This document shows positions 56,045 to 63,913 of a stretch of 64,000 nt of DNA, in pieces (within the stretch, counting starts at the first letter, position 1; each line of letters begins with the position of its first letter). Under the pieces are notes generated by a model. That model had not been told where the DNA came from. It did not search any database and saw only the letters and a program-made list of their open reading frames with translations. The stretch is from assembly GCF_028649595.1 (NCBI RefSeq), contig NZ_JAQSLK010000001.1, positions 1 to 64,000 of the forward strand, given 5' to 3'. The DNA is from Campylobacter magnus (GTDB lineage: Bacteria; Campylobacterota; Campylobacteria; Campylobacterales; Campylobacteraceae). Both the position numbers and the translations under genes were made by a program.

Positions 56045-56589
56045 CGCAATTAAGATTTGTTGGTGTTGGCGGTCAGGGCGTTATTTTAGCAGGTGAAATT
56101 CTCTCAGCTGCCAAAATCGCTGATGGCGGATATGGAATAAAAGCAAGCACTTATACCTCACAAGTGCGTGGCGGTCCTACAAAGGTTGATATTTTGCTAA
56201 GCGATGATGAGATACTTTATCCTTATGCAAACGAGGGCGAGATAGACTTTATGCTTGCTACTGCGCAAAAAAGCTATGATGCTTTTAAAGACGGCGTAAA
56301 AGAAGGTGGCATAATCGTAATAGAGCCAAACCTAGTAAAACCAAGCGAAGAAGACAAAAAACGCTGGAAAATTTACAATATTCCTATCATCTCAATTGCC
56401 AAAGATGAAGTAGGAAATGTGATCACTCAAAGCGTGGTAGCACTTGGTGTGGCTATGGAATTTACTCATGTAATGGACATGGAAAAAGTGCGCCAAAGAA
56501 TGCTTGATAGCGTGCCTGATAAAGTGAAAGCCGCTAACGAAAAAGCCTACGAGCTTGGTATAAAATACGCAAAAGAAGCTAGGGGATAA
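56041..56589 (+). CDS. oorC: 2-oxoglutarate:acceptor oxidoreductase, gamma subunit
   Basis: 182 residues. FVGVGGQGVILAGEILSAAK is the family N-terminus and STYTSQVRGGPTKVDILLSD its second conserved block. Completes the operon. Operon end is followed by repeats. Confidence 0.95.
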   Translation: MTQLRFVGVGGQGVILAGEILSAAKIADGGYGIKASTYTSQVRGGPTKVDILLSDDEILYPYANEGEIDFMLATAQKSYDAFKDGVKEGGIIVIEPNLVKPSEEDKKRWKIYNIPIISIAKDEVGNVITQSVVALGVAMEFTHVMDMEKVRQRMLDSVPDKVKAANEKAYELGIKYAKEARG

Positions 56590-56843
56590 TTTCTTTTAAT
56601 TAAATAAATCTAGAATTTCTTATGGAATTCTAGATACTTTCTTTTTATTCTACCTTATTTTTATATTTTCAAGATGATTTAGGAAATTCTAGATGAGAAT
56701 TCTAGTTTGTAGGAATTCCAGATTGGGAATTCTAGTTTAGGGAATTCTAGAATTCCTAGGCTTTTTGGGGGTTAGGGGGTATTTTTTATCTTAAGGAATT
56801 TTAGTTTGTAGGAATTTTAGAATTCTAGAATTTTCTACGCTAT

Positions 56844-56887
56844 ATTAAAATAAACTTAATTTCATCTATTTTTAAGTTTATTTTAAT
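56844..56887. promoter_or_regulatory. Perfect 16-bp inverted repeat next to the phase-variable promoter
   Basis: ATTAAAATAAACTTAA (56844-56859) and its complement (56872-56887), 12 bases apart, end directly at the G9 tract. The right arm covers the -35 region of the promoter. No T-run follows on either strand, so it is more likely an operator or recombination site than a terminator. Confidence 0.6.
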
Positions 56888-56902
56888 GGGGGGGGGTATA
56901 AT
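56888..56902 (+). promoter_or_regulatory. Promoter with G9 tract abutting the -10 box
   Basis: G9 (56888-56896) is followed at once by TATAAT (56897-56902), 29 bases before the ATG at 56932. The tract lies in the -35/-10 spacer, so slippage would change promoter spacing and hence transcription of the four-gene cassette. Confidence 0.7.
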
Positions 56903-56931
56903 AAGAGCTTATTTTACAAAAAAGGTAGGCT

Positions 56932-58509
56932 ATGAGTATAGAAGAAATTTGTCAAATCGCCCAAATCGAACCTAGCGATGAAAATAAAGAAATAATTGAA
57001 AAGTATACTAAGCATATCATTGCTTGGATAACTAGCGATGAGTTTAAGCAAAACTGGGCTCATAAGCCTTTTCCACCGCTCATTAATCCAGCTGTTATGG
57101 ACTATGCAGGCTCAGATGCCTCTCATGCGTGGGTACTAAATCTGCCGCTGCCTAAATACTATGATTTTGTAGTATTTGGAGCGCATGCTAGTGGCTTGCA
57201 CTCAGCCATTCCTGCTTTTCTATATCTTTGCGGCTGTGGTTTGCGAACGATGTATCTAAGAGAAATGGATGGTCAAAAAGACGAACATAAGGGCAATAAA
57301 GGCAATTATATCCGCATGTATGACGAGCTAGTATTAGCAAAACAATTAAAAGACCGCGGAGATATTAAATATGCGTTTTTACAGCTTAGTGACTTGTGCT
57401 TGGATAAAGATGGAGTGAAGTTTTTTAGTCTTGTTGATGCTAGCAAGGCTTTGCATGTAGTAAAAGATCCACTTGAAATCATAAAATCACACTCTGCTTG
57501 TCCGCACCGCCTAGAAAAACTTGGCTTTAAAGACAGCGATGAGAGCGTGCCTCTTGGTGTGTTTTTAGATACTGATCCAAAGGAGTTTGCCAAAAATCAT
57601 ATTTTTTACAGCTCGCCTAATGTAAAAGACTGGACGATAGAACGCCCAAAAATGCCTGATATAAATAGTGCTGAGGGCTGGATAATGGATGGGGCGCAAA
57701 ACTTTCATAATGCGCTTATGTTTGCTTTGCTAAAAGGTAGTTTGAAAGTTGTTAAATTAAAACAAACTAATGATTTTATAGGCGATAAATGTTTTGATAC
57801 TATGAAGGAAGTGGCGGAGTTTTTGGGTATTGATGCACCAAAAGAACAAGATAGGTGGCTTTTTGAGAAGCGTGTGAGTGACTATAAGCATTTTTTGCCA
57901 CTTAGAGTATATGCAAATGATGAAATGAGTGTGTTTGACGGCTCAAATGCTAGAAAAATAAGCTTTGATAAAAGTGCTTATTATATGGACAAAGTTAGCA
58001 AAGAAGTGGTAGAAAATAGTGTAGAGTTCATTATCTCCACGGCTTTTAGCGACCTTAGTGCTAGGGCAAGCGACCAAGATATCAGCGAGCTTTTTGAGCT
58101 AGGCGATGATGTGATGAGAGTGTTTATCCGCCTAAAAGATGCTATAAAGCTGCTGAAAAATCCTAATTTGCTCCAAAAAGCTAAAAAGTATATAAAAATG
58201 CTAACAAATGAAATAAAAGAACAAGCAAAGATTGAAAATACAAAGAAATTTAAAGCAAGTGATTTGCTAGAATATTTAGAAAAACACCCAAAAATTGCCT
58301 TTGATTTAAAAGAAATTTTAGAGCAAGATTTGAGTGTTTTAATGGCAAACAAACCTGAAATTATAGATGGTTGGCAGACTTATCAGGACTTTTTAAAACT
58401 TTGTGAAAAACTGCAAAAAGAACAAAAAGATATTGAGCTAAAGCCTATGATGAGCAATTTATCTGTTTGTCTAGCTCTTATGGATAGCAGACTTGTAAAG
58501 AGCGTTTAG
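56932..58509 (+). CDS. DUF2972-like protein, possible sulfotransferase-fold surface transferase
   Basis: 525 residues, no signal peptide or membrane helix. Residues 79-95 (FVVFGAHASGLHSAIPA) look like a 5'-phosphate-binding loop after a beta strand, and 178-186 (KDPLEIIKS) fits the [RK]-D-P-x-[DE]-x3-S 3'-phosphate motif of sulfotransferases. The C-terminal ~150 residues are helical and charged. The protein resembles Campylobacter DUF2972 proteins, to which I believe the C. jejuni Cj1421/Cj1422 phosphoramidate transferases belong (from memory). First gene of a cassette under a G9-containing promoter. Function inferred. Confidence 0.55.
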   Translation: MSIEEICQIAQIEPSDENKEIIEKYTKHIIAWITSDEFKQNWAHKPFPPLINPAVMDYAGSDASHAWVLNLPLPKYYDFVVFGAHASGLHSAIPAFLYLCGCGLRTMYLREMDGQKDEHKGNKGNYIRMYDELVLAKQLKDRGDIKYAFLQLSDLCLDKDGVKFFSLVDASKALHVVKDPLEIIKSHSACPHRLEKLGFKDSDESVPLGVFLDTDPKEFAKNHIFYSSPNVKDWTIERPKMPDINSAEGWIMDGAQNFHNALMFALLKGSLKVVKLKQTNDFIGDKCFDTMKEVAEFLGIDAPKEQDRWLFEKRVSDYKHFLPLRVYANDEMSVFDGSNARKISFDKSAYYMDKVSKEVVENSVEFIISTAFSDLSARASDQDISELFELGDDVMRVFIRLKDAIKLLKNPNLLQKAKKYIKMLTNEIKEQAKIENTKKFKASDLLEYLEKHPKIAFDLKEILEQDLSVLMANKPEIIDGWQTYQDFLKLCEKLQKEQKDIELKPMMSNLSVCLALMDSRLVKSV

Positions 58510-58569
58510 AGATGAAAATTCTAGGGAATTCTAGAATTTCTCTGACTTCAAAACATATCAAGGATAAAA

Positions 58570-59100
58570 ATGGGGCAGATTATTTGGATAAATGGCTTAG
58601 CTGGGGCTGGTAAAACTACTACTGCAAAAGCTCTGGTAGCTAGACTAAAAGAACTACAAAAGTTAGGCGAGCTAAAAGACGATGGTGTGATTTACACAGA
58701 TGGCGATGAGTTTAGAACTATTTTTAAAAGCATTGGGTATAGCAAAGAAGCTAGAATACAAGGCTCTAAACAAAGAATAGCACTCAGTATAGCCTTAGCA
58801 AAGCAAGGTTTTTGTGTAATTGATGCTGCAATAACACTTTTTAATGAATGCTACGAAAATAACCGTAAAATGTGTAAAGAAGCAAATATAAAATATACTG
58901 AAATCTTTATAGACTGCCCATTTGAAGTGCTTGAAAGCAGAGATCAAAAAGGACTATATAGCGGTGCTAAAAACGGCACTCAAAAAGATGTAGTGGGCGT
59001 AGATATAGCCTATGACATACCAAATGCTGATGTAGTGCTAAATGGTGCTGGCGATGTAAAACAAAATATAGAGCAAATTGTAAAATATCTAGGTTTGTAG
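58570..59100 (+). CDS. CysC-type (APS kinase-like) nucleotide 3'-kinase
   Basis: 176 residues. P-loop GLAGAGKTT (9-17), YTDGDEFRTIF (42-52) and the lid GLYSGAKNGTQKDVVGVDIAY (128-148) match APS kinase throughout. Classical APS kinase phosphorylates adenylyl sulfate; in C. jejuni the CysC-like Cj1415 instead phosphorylates CDP-phosphoramidate at the ribose 3'-OH. No sulfate-assimilation genes are nearby and the neighbours handle CDP-type substrates, so the second role is favoured. Abuts the next gene directly. Confidence 0.8.
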   Translation: MGQIIWINGLAGAGKTTTAKALVARLKELQKLGELKDDGVIYTDGDEFRTIFKSIGYSKEARIQGSKQRIALSIALAKQGFCVIDAAITLFNECYENNRKMCKEANIKYTEIFIDCPFEVLESRDQKGLYSGAKNGTQKDVVGVDIAYDIPNADVVLNGAGDVKQNIEQIVKYLGL

Positions 59101-59799
59101 ATGAATATAGCAGTCGTTTTAGCAGCTGGTAGTGGTAGCAGGATAGCTAGTGATACACCAAAGCAATATATAGAGATTTTAGGCAAACCGATACTTGCTT
59201 ATACCTTAGAAATTTTTGAAACAAACAAAAATATAGATGCTATTTTGGTGGTAACAAATGATTTTGATAGAGTTAGAGAGATTTGCGCTACTTATCATAT
59301 ATCAAAGCTTAAATGGCTATGTGCTGGCGGGGATAGTTTTCAAAACTCGGTTAAAAATGCTGTATTTGAGCTAAGGGATAAAATAGCAGATGATGATATA
59401 GTTGTAATTTCATTTGGTGTGGCTCCGATGACCCCACAAGATGATATAGATGATGCTATCCTTGTAGCTAAAAAATATGGTAACGCTATAAGCGCAAAAG
59501 ATATTGATCTTTGTACTTGCATAAAAGACAATGAAATTTCATCAAGTAAGAGCATTTTAAGAGAGAGCTTAAAAGGCTTTGCTAATCCTTGGGCTTTTAA
59601 ATATGCTGAGCTATTTTTGGCTTATGAATATGCGATTGAAAAGGGAATTCTAGAACAAATCGAGCCGCATACGACTTCACTTTATTTTGAATTAGGCAAA
59701 AAAATATATTTTTCAAAGTGCACTAGTGCGCAAGCAAAAATCACTTATAAAAGCGATTTAGAGCTTTTTGAGGCTTGGGTTAGATTTAAAAGGACTTAA
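59101..59799 (+). CDS. Divergent IspD/TarI-family cytidylyltransferase-like protein
   Basis: 232 residues. The N-terminal nucleotide site is intact (VVLAAGSGSRIASDTPKQY, residues 5-23). The second family motif, normally HDAVRP with the Mg-binding Asp, reads SFGVAP (104-109), and the QTPQ segment reads ANPW. It may act on another substrate or have lost activity. TarI-like enzymes make CDP-ribitol or CDP-glycerol; IspD makes CDP-methylerythritol, but a housekeeping IspD is expected elsewhere. No gap to either neighbour. Confidence 0.7.
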   Translation: MNIAVVLAAGSGSRIASDTPKQYIEILGKPILAYTLEIFETNKNIDAILVVTNDFDRVREICATYHISKLKWLCAGGDSFQNSVKNAVFELRDKIADDDIVVISFGVAPMTPQDDIDDAILVAKKYGNAISAKDIDLCTCIKDNEISSSKSILRESLKGFANPWAFKYAELFLAYEYAIEKGILEQIEPHTTSLYFELGKKIYFSKCTSAQAKITYKSDLELFEAWVRFKRT

Positions 59800-61611
59800 A
59801 TGTTAAATTATAAAGAATTTGAGTTATTAAAAGATTTGTTGGAGACTTCATGCATCGCTGATATAGCAAAAAACTCTAAATATGAAGTGTTTGAAGATGA
59901 AAATGAAATAAATGAAATCATAAAAGAACTAAGTAGTAGAGGTTATTTAGAGAATTTTATTCTTAGCAAAAAAGCTCTTAGCGAACTAGAAAAGTATAAG
60001 GTAAAAAATGCTGTAATTTTAGCAGCTGGTGGGGATGAAGTATCTGCTAAGTCTGTTTATTCTATGCCAAAAGGACTTTTTGTAAAAGACAATGAAACCT
60101 TGATAGAAAGGCAGATTAGGCAATTACACGAAGTGGGCATTGATGATATTACAATAGTAATTGGATATAAACAAGAGTTGTTTTTCTTTTTAGAAGAGAA
60201 ATGGGGCGTAAAACTGCTAATCAACCCAGATATCAAAAAAAATAATATTTATTCTTTGTTTATAGCAAAAGATAAACTAAGTCAAACTTATATTTTAAAC
60301 TCTGATAATTATTTTACGCAAAATCCTTTTAGTAAGTATGAATATCACGCATTTCACGCTACTGTTTATAAAGAAAATACAAAAAATGAGCTTTTTATAG
60401 AAAAAAATGATTTTAGCAGAATAACTAAGGTTTTTAGTGGAAAAAATAGTGGCGAGTGCGTATATGGACATGCTTTTTTTGATAATAATTTTTCTAAAAC
60501 TTTTAAAAAATACTTAGAAAACCAAATAGATGATTTTAGAGTTTGTATGTTATTTTGGGAAGAATTTATTTATAAAAATATAAAAAACTTAGATTTATAC
60601 GCTCATAAATATAATGATGATTTTGTTTATGAGTTTGATAGCATTTCGCAGATACAAAATATAAATACTTTATTTTTAGATACTGTAAGCCAAAAGATAA
60701 ATAATACAATTTGCGCTGTGTTTAAATGCCAAAAAGAAGATATTAAAAATATACAAATACTACAAAAAGGCTTAACTAATATTTTATTTACATTTGAAAT
60801 AAAAGATGAAAAATATATTTTTAGATATCCGGGTGATTCTAGTCAGTTTTTTATATACAGACAAAACGAGTGTGTAGCACAAAAAATAGCAGCTAGTTCT
60901 GGTGCTGATGGGACTTTTGTCTATATAGATGATAGTGGGATGAAAATCTCTAAATATAGACAAAATTGTATAAACTTAGCAGATATTTACTACAAAGATA
61001 TAAATTTTATGAAAGAAGTAGCTAGAAAAATTAGGCTTTTTCACGAAGCAGGACAGGCTAGAAATGACTTAGAGCGCTATTTTTACGACCCAGTAAAAGA
61101 GTGCGAAAAGCTATTTTTTGAAGCTTCAAAAATCAAGGGAAATTTGTTTGATATTTTTAAAAAAGAGTGGCAAGAAATAAGGCTTCTACAAAAATACGCC
61201 GATATGGATGGATTTAAAAAAACTATGTGTCACAATGATATAAATATAGACAATATCTTATTAAGCGATGAAGGTATAGATATTATAGACTGGGAGTTTG
61301 CTGGATTTAACGACCCTGGATATGATTTTGGTCGTGTTATGGCTGGGCTTTGCTATGAGTGTGACGATGCTAGAATTGATGAGATTTTAGAGGCGTATTT
61401 TAGCAGACCTGCTAGTGCTGATGAGAAGCTACATTTCATGGCTTATAGTGCTATACATAATTGGTATTATGTCGGCTGGGCTTTGTATAAAGAGTCTATA
61501 AACGAAAGCAGCAGGGACTGGATGATATTTTTTTATAAACAAAGCAAAAAGCTACTTTCTTGGTGCTTGCTACGATATGAGAAAAAATATAAAATTTCTA
61601 GGGAATTCTAG
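59800..61611 (+). CDS. LicC-LicA-like fusion: winged helix, nucleotidyltransferase and choline-kinase domains
   Basis: 603 residues. 1-65: winged-helix-like (SCIADIAKNSKYEVFEDE). 69-295: LicC-type nucleotidyltransferase; LIERQIRQLHEVGIDDITIVIGYKQE and NSDNYF are intact, but the signature loop reads LAAGGDEVSAKSVYSMPK, without the usual Arg. 305-595: choline/ethanolamine-kinase fold with HNDINIDN (478-485) and IDWEFAGFNDPGYDFGRV. LicA makes phosphocholine and LicC CDP-choline, so the fusion would do both if active. Substrate may be choline, ethanolamine or an analogue. The last residues REF and the stop codon are palindrome-encoded. Confidence 0.75.
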   Translation: MLNYKEFELLKDLLETSCIADIAKNSKYEVFEDENEINEIIKELSSRGYLENFILSKKALSELEKYKVKNAVILAAGGDEVSAKSVYSMPKGLFVKDNETLIERQIRQLHEVGIDDITIVIGYKQELFFFLEEKWGVKLLINPDIKKNNIYSLFIAKDKLSQTYILNSDNYFTQNPFSKYEYHAFHATVYKENTKNELFIEKNDFSRITKVFSGKNSGECVYGHAFFDNNFSKTFKKYLENQIDDFRVCMLFWEEFIYKNIKNLDLYAHKYNDDFVYEFDSISQIQNINTLFLDTVSQKINNTICAVFKCQKEDIKNIQILQKGLTNILFTFEIKDEKYIFRYPGDSSQFFIYRQNECVAQKIAASSGADGTFVYIDDSGMKISKYRQNCINLADIYYKDINFMKEVARKIRLFHEAGQARNDLERYFYDPVKECEKLFFEASKIKGNLFDIFKKEWQEIRLLQKYADMDGFKKTMCHNDINIDNILLSDEGIDIIDWEFAGFNDPGYDFGRVMAGLCYECDDARIDEILEAYFSRPASADEKLHFMAYSAIHNWYYVGWALYKESINESSRDWMIFFYKQSKKLLSWCLLRYEKKYKISREF

Positions 61612-61848
61612 TTTATGGAATTCTAGAATTCCTAGGCTTTTTGGGGTTAGGGGGTATTTTTTATCTTAAGGAATTTTAGTTTAAGAATTCTAGATTGTAG
61701 GAATTCTAGTTTAGGGAATTCTAAATTCTGTGAATTTTAGATTGTAGGAATTTTAGATTTTGGGAATTCTAGAATTCCTAGCTGTATTTTCATAAGGAAT
61801 TCTAGATTTTAGACTTGGGAATTCTAAATTTTGGGAATTCTAGAATTC
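61612..61848. repeat. Repeat array with right direct-repeat copy
   Basis: A 237-base array between convergent genes. 61617-61682 repeats 56741-56807 in the same orientation (66 versus 67 bases; one fewer G). 61740-61850 is an inverted copy of blocks at ~27885-27990 and ~28380-28440. Confidence 0.85.
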
Positions 61849-63108
61849 CTACTTGCTGGCGATTAGTTCCATTGGATTTATATGATAGTTTTTTTGCGTG
61901 ACTTCAAAGGTCAGGTCTCGCTCAACCCTGCCTATCACATAGCCTTTTTTTAGTCTTGAGCCTACTTTTATGGTTGGGGCGATTTTGCTAAGGTGCGCGT
62001 ATATCGTGTGTATGCCATCCTTGTTTTCTACAATCACTACTTTTTGTAGCAAAGAGGTTTCTTTGGCAAAGACTACCTTGCCATCAAGCACATTTTTTAC
62101 CACAGCATCGCTCAAAGCCGAGCGAAGCACGACTGATTCGTTGAAAATCTTGATTTTATATATAGGATCAGTATAGTCGCCAAAGGCTTGTTTTAGCGTG
62201 AATTTTTCGAGCGGTGCTATGGTTTTTGCACCGGTGTAGCGTTTGACTTGGCTCATTTGGTAGCTTGAGCCTACTTGACGCACATCATTTTTGGCTGTTT
62301 TTTGGCTTTGGCTAGCTAATTTTTCATTATTTTTAGCTTTTTTGGCTTCTTCTAATTTGGCTTTTTGCTGGGCTCTAGCTTTTTCTTCTTCTTCGTTTTT
62401 AGCGATTATTGCTAGTTTTTCTAGGGTTTTTCTTAGTTCTTCTTGGTCAGCTTGGATAGCGCTTAGTTCTTTTTCGTAGCTATCCTTGTCGCTTTTTAGC
62501 TGGGCTAGGTCTTTTTTTTGCTTTGTTTGTAGGGCGATTAGCTTGTCTTGTTTGCTGCGAAATTCTGCTAAATCAAGCTTTATAGCACCTATTTTATCGG
62601 TTTGGGATTTGATAGAGTTTATTGTTTTACTATAGTCTTTGGCGATTTTGTTTACTTCGTTTTGTGAGTCTTTGGTAAGGGAGTTTAAAATTTCAGCTGA
62701 GATAATGCTCTCTTCGCTTTCTATGTAGTTTTTTGGCACTATTAGATCGTAGGCAAAACGCTTTGAGATGATAGCTAGCAAGGACGCTTCTATGCGTTTT
62801 TGTTCGGCTACTAGGTCTTTGTTTTGCGCTATTAGTGTATTTAGCGAGGCATCAGCTGCTTTTGCGCTGCTTTCTAGCTCTTTTACTTGCACGCTTAGGG
62901 CTGAGATTTGCTCGGCTGTTGTTTTGACATTTTCTTCGCCACTTAGTATGCTTTTTGCCAGCTCGTCAAGCTTTTTGTTTAGCTTTTTTTCTTGTTCAGC
63001 TTTGGTTTTTAGATTTTGCTTGGTGCTTTGAGTTTTGTTTGCTGTTGTCCCAGCAGCAAAAAGAGTAGCACACACTGCCAAAATAAGTAAAAAAGCCCTA
63101 AAAATCAT
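61849..63108 (-). CDS. EnvC-like murein hydrolase activator (degenerate M23/LytM)
   Basis: About 419 residues. Signal peptide 1-20, a long coiled coil (~25-265), then a LytM domain. Zinc ligands are missing: the H-x-G-x-D segment reads NESVVLRS, and the last HxxE-type motif reads TFEV; only HTIYAHL retains His. EnvC/NlpD proteins with this loss activate amidases at the division site rather than cut murein. Start ATG at 63108 follows AAAGG and overlaps ftsX. Context with ftsEX supports the role. Confidence 0.88.
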   Translation of the reverse strand: MIFRAFLLILAVCATLFAAGTTANKTQSTKQNLKTKAEQEKKLNKKLDELAKSILSGEENVKTTAEQISALSVQVKELESSAKAADASLNTLIAQNKDLVAEQKRIEASLLAIISKRFAYDLIVPKNYIESEESIISAEILNSLTKDSQNEVNKIAKDYSKTINSIKSQTDKIGAIKLDLAEFRSKQDKLIALQTKQKKDLAQLKSDKDSYEKELSAIQADQEELRKTLEKLAIIAKNEEEEKARAQQKAKLEEAKKAKNNEKLASQSQKTAKNDVRQVGSSYQMSQVKRYTGAKTIAPLEKFTLKQAFGDYTDPIYKIKIFNESVVLRSALSDAVVKNVLDGKVVFAKETSLLQKVVIVENKDGIHTIYAHLSKIAPTIKVGSRLKKGYVIGRVERDLTFEVTQKNYHINPMELIASK

Positions 63109-63910
63109 AAGAAGCCTTTGAGGCAAGCATTACTACGCTAACTGTGATGATAGAAATGCCCACACTAGCAGCTAGCAAAATTACTGCATCTTTTACTATA
63201 TCGATACTTGGCATACTAAATCCTACGCTAAAAAGCACAGATGAAAGCAAAGATGGAGCAAAAATATATATAACACAAACCAGCGCAGTCGCTACTATAC
63301 TATCACCTATGGCTAGTTTGTATAGCCTAGATGCTTTTAACCAAAATGAAGCCCCAAGATCACTCATAACCTCTATCCTGCGCCTGTGCTCGTAAAGCCA
63401 AATGCGCATTTGCTTGAAAATCAGTGTAATTCCCATAAGCGCAATGAGAGCTGTAAAGCCCTGAGCTACAGCTTTAAATAGCACTAGCATTCTATATACT
63501 TTATCGTGAGTTTTAGCAAAAGTTTCTACCTTGCTAACCCCTTCAATGCCTAGTAAATCACGCTCAATTTTTGCCATAAAAGTAGGGCTAGGCAAAATAT
63601 TTAGCTTGATTGAATAAAACTTTGGCAAGGAATTTTCTAGCTCTTTTAGGTTTTTATCACTCATTTGCCCTTTTAGGCGGTCTAAAACAGGCTTAGCATC
63701 AAGTAAAATTGCGTTTTTAAAACTAGGAATTCTAGATTTAAAAACTTCATCGCTAAGCTCTTTTTGGCTAACTGCGATGATATTATACTCATCACTCATT
63801 GAGCTTTCATAATCGCTTAAAATTTTGCCAGCTACCACGCTAAACTCTATAGCAAAAAGTAGCACAAATAGAGGTAAAATCACGCCAAAATGGTTTTTTA
63901 AACTTCTCAT
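63098..63910 (-). CDS. ftsX: Cell division protein FtsX
   Basis: 270-residue ABC-type permease. Helices at ~8-28, ~155-175, ~200-225 and ~240-262, with a periplasmic domain between the first two. With FtsE it transmits cytoplasmic ATP hydrolysis to EnvC-type activators. One palindrome unit is translated in it (KSRIPSF at ~58). Three bases separate it from the ftsE stop; it overlaps the EnvC-like start by 11 bases. Confidence 0.85.
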   Translation of the reverse strand: MRSLKNHFGVILPLFVLLFAIEFSVVAGKILSDYESSMSDEYNIIAVSQKELSDEVFKSRIPSFKNAILLDAKPVLDRLKGQMSDKNLKELENSLPKFYSIKLNILPSPTFMAKIERDLLGIEGVSKVETFAKTHDKVYRMLVLFKAVAQGFTALIALMGITLIFKQMRIWLYEHRRRIEVMSDLGASFWLKASRLYKLAIGDSIVATALVCVIYIFAPSLLSSVLFSVGFSMPSIDIVKDAVILLAASVGISIITVSVVMLASKASYDF

Positions 63911-63913
63911 TTT

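Larger units (their letters stand above)
56590..56931. repeat. Repeat array and regulatory leader of the surface cassette
   Basis: 342 bases without a gene. 56600-56840 is palindrome array, including a 67-base block (56741-56807: palindrome, AGGCTTTTTGGGGGTTAGGG, TTATCTTAAGG) repeated directly at 61617-61682. 56844-56931 holds a perfect inverted repeat, a G9 tract, a -10 box and the ribosome binding site of the next gene, listed separately. Confidence 0.85.

Noticed and set aside
58570-59100. Sulfate-assimilation APS kinase
   Set aside because: No cysD/N/H or other sulfate genes are nearby, and the neighbours handle CDP-type substrates; the family match alone does not fix the nucleotide.
59101-59799. 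Housekeeping IspD of the isoprenoid pathway
   Set aside because: The HDxxRP motif is absent and the gene lies in a variable surface cassette; Campylobacter usually carry a fused ispDF elsewhere.
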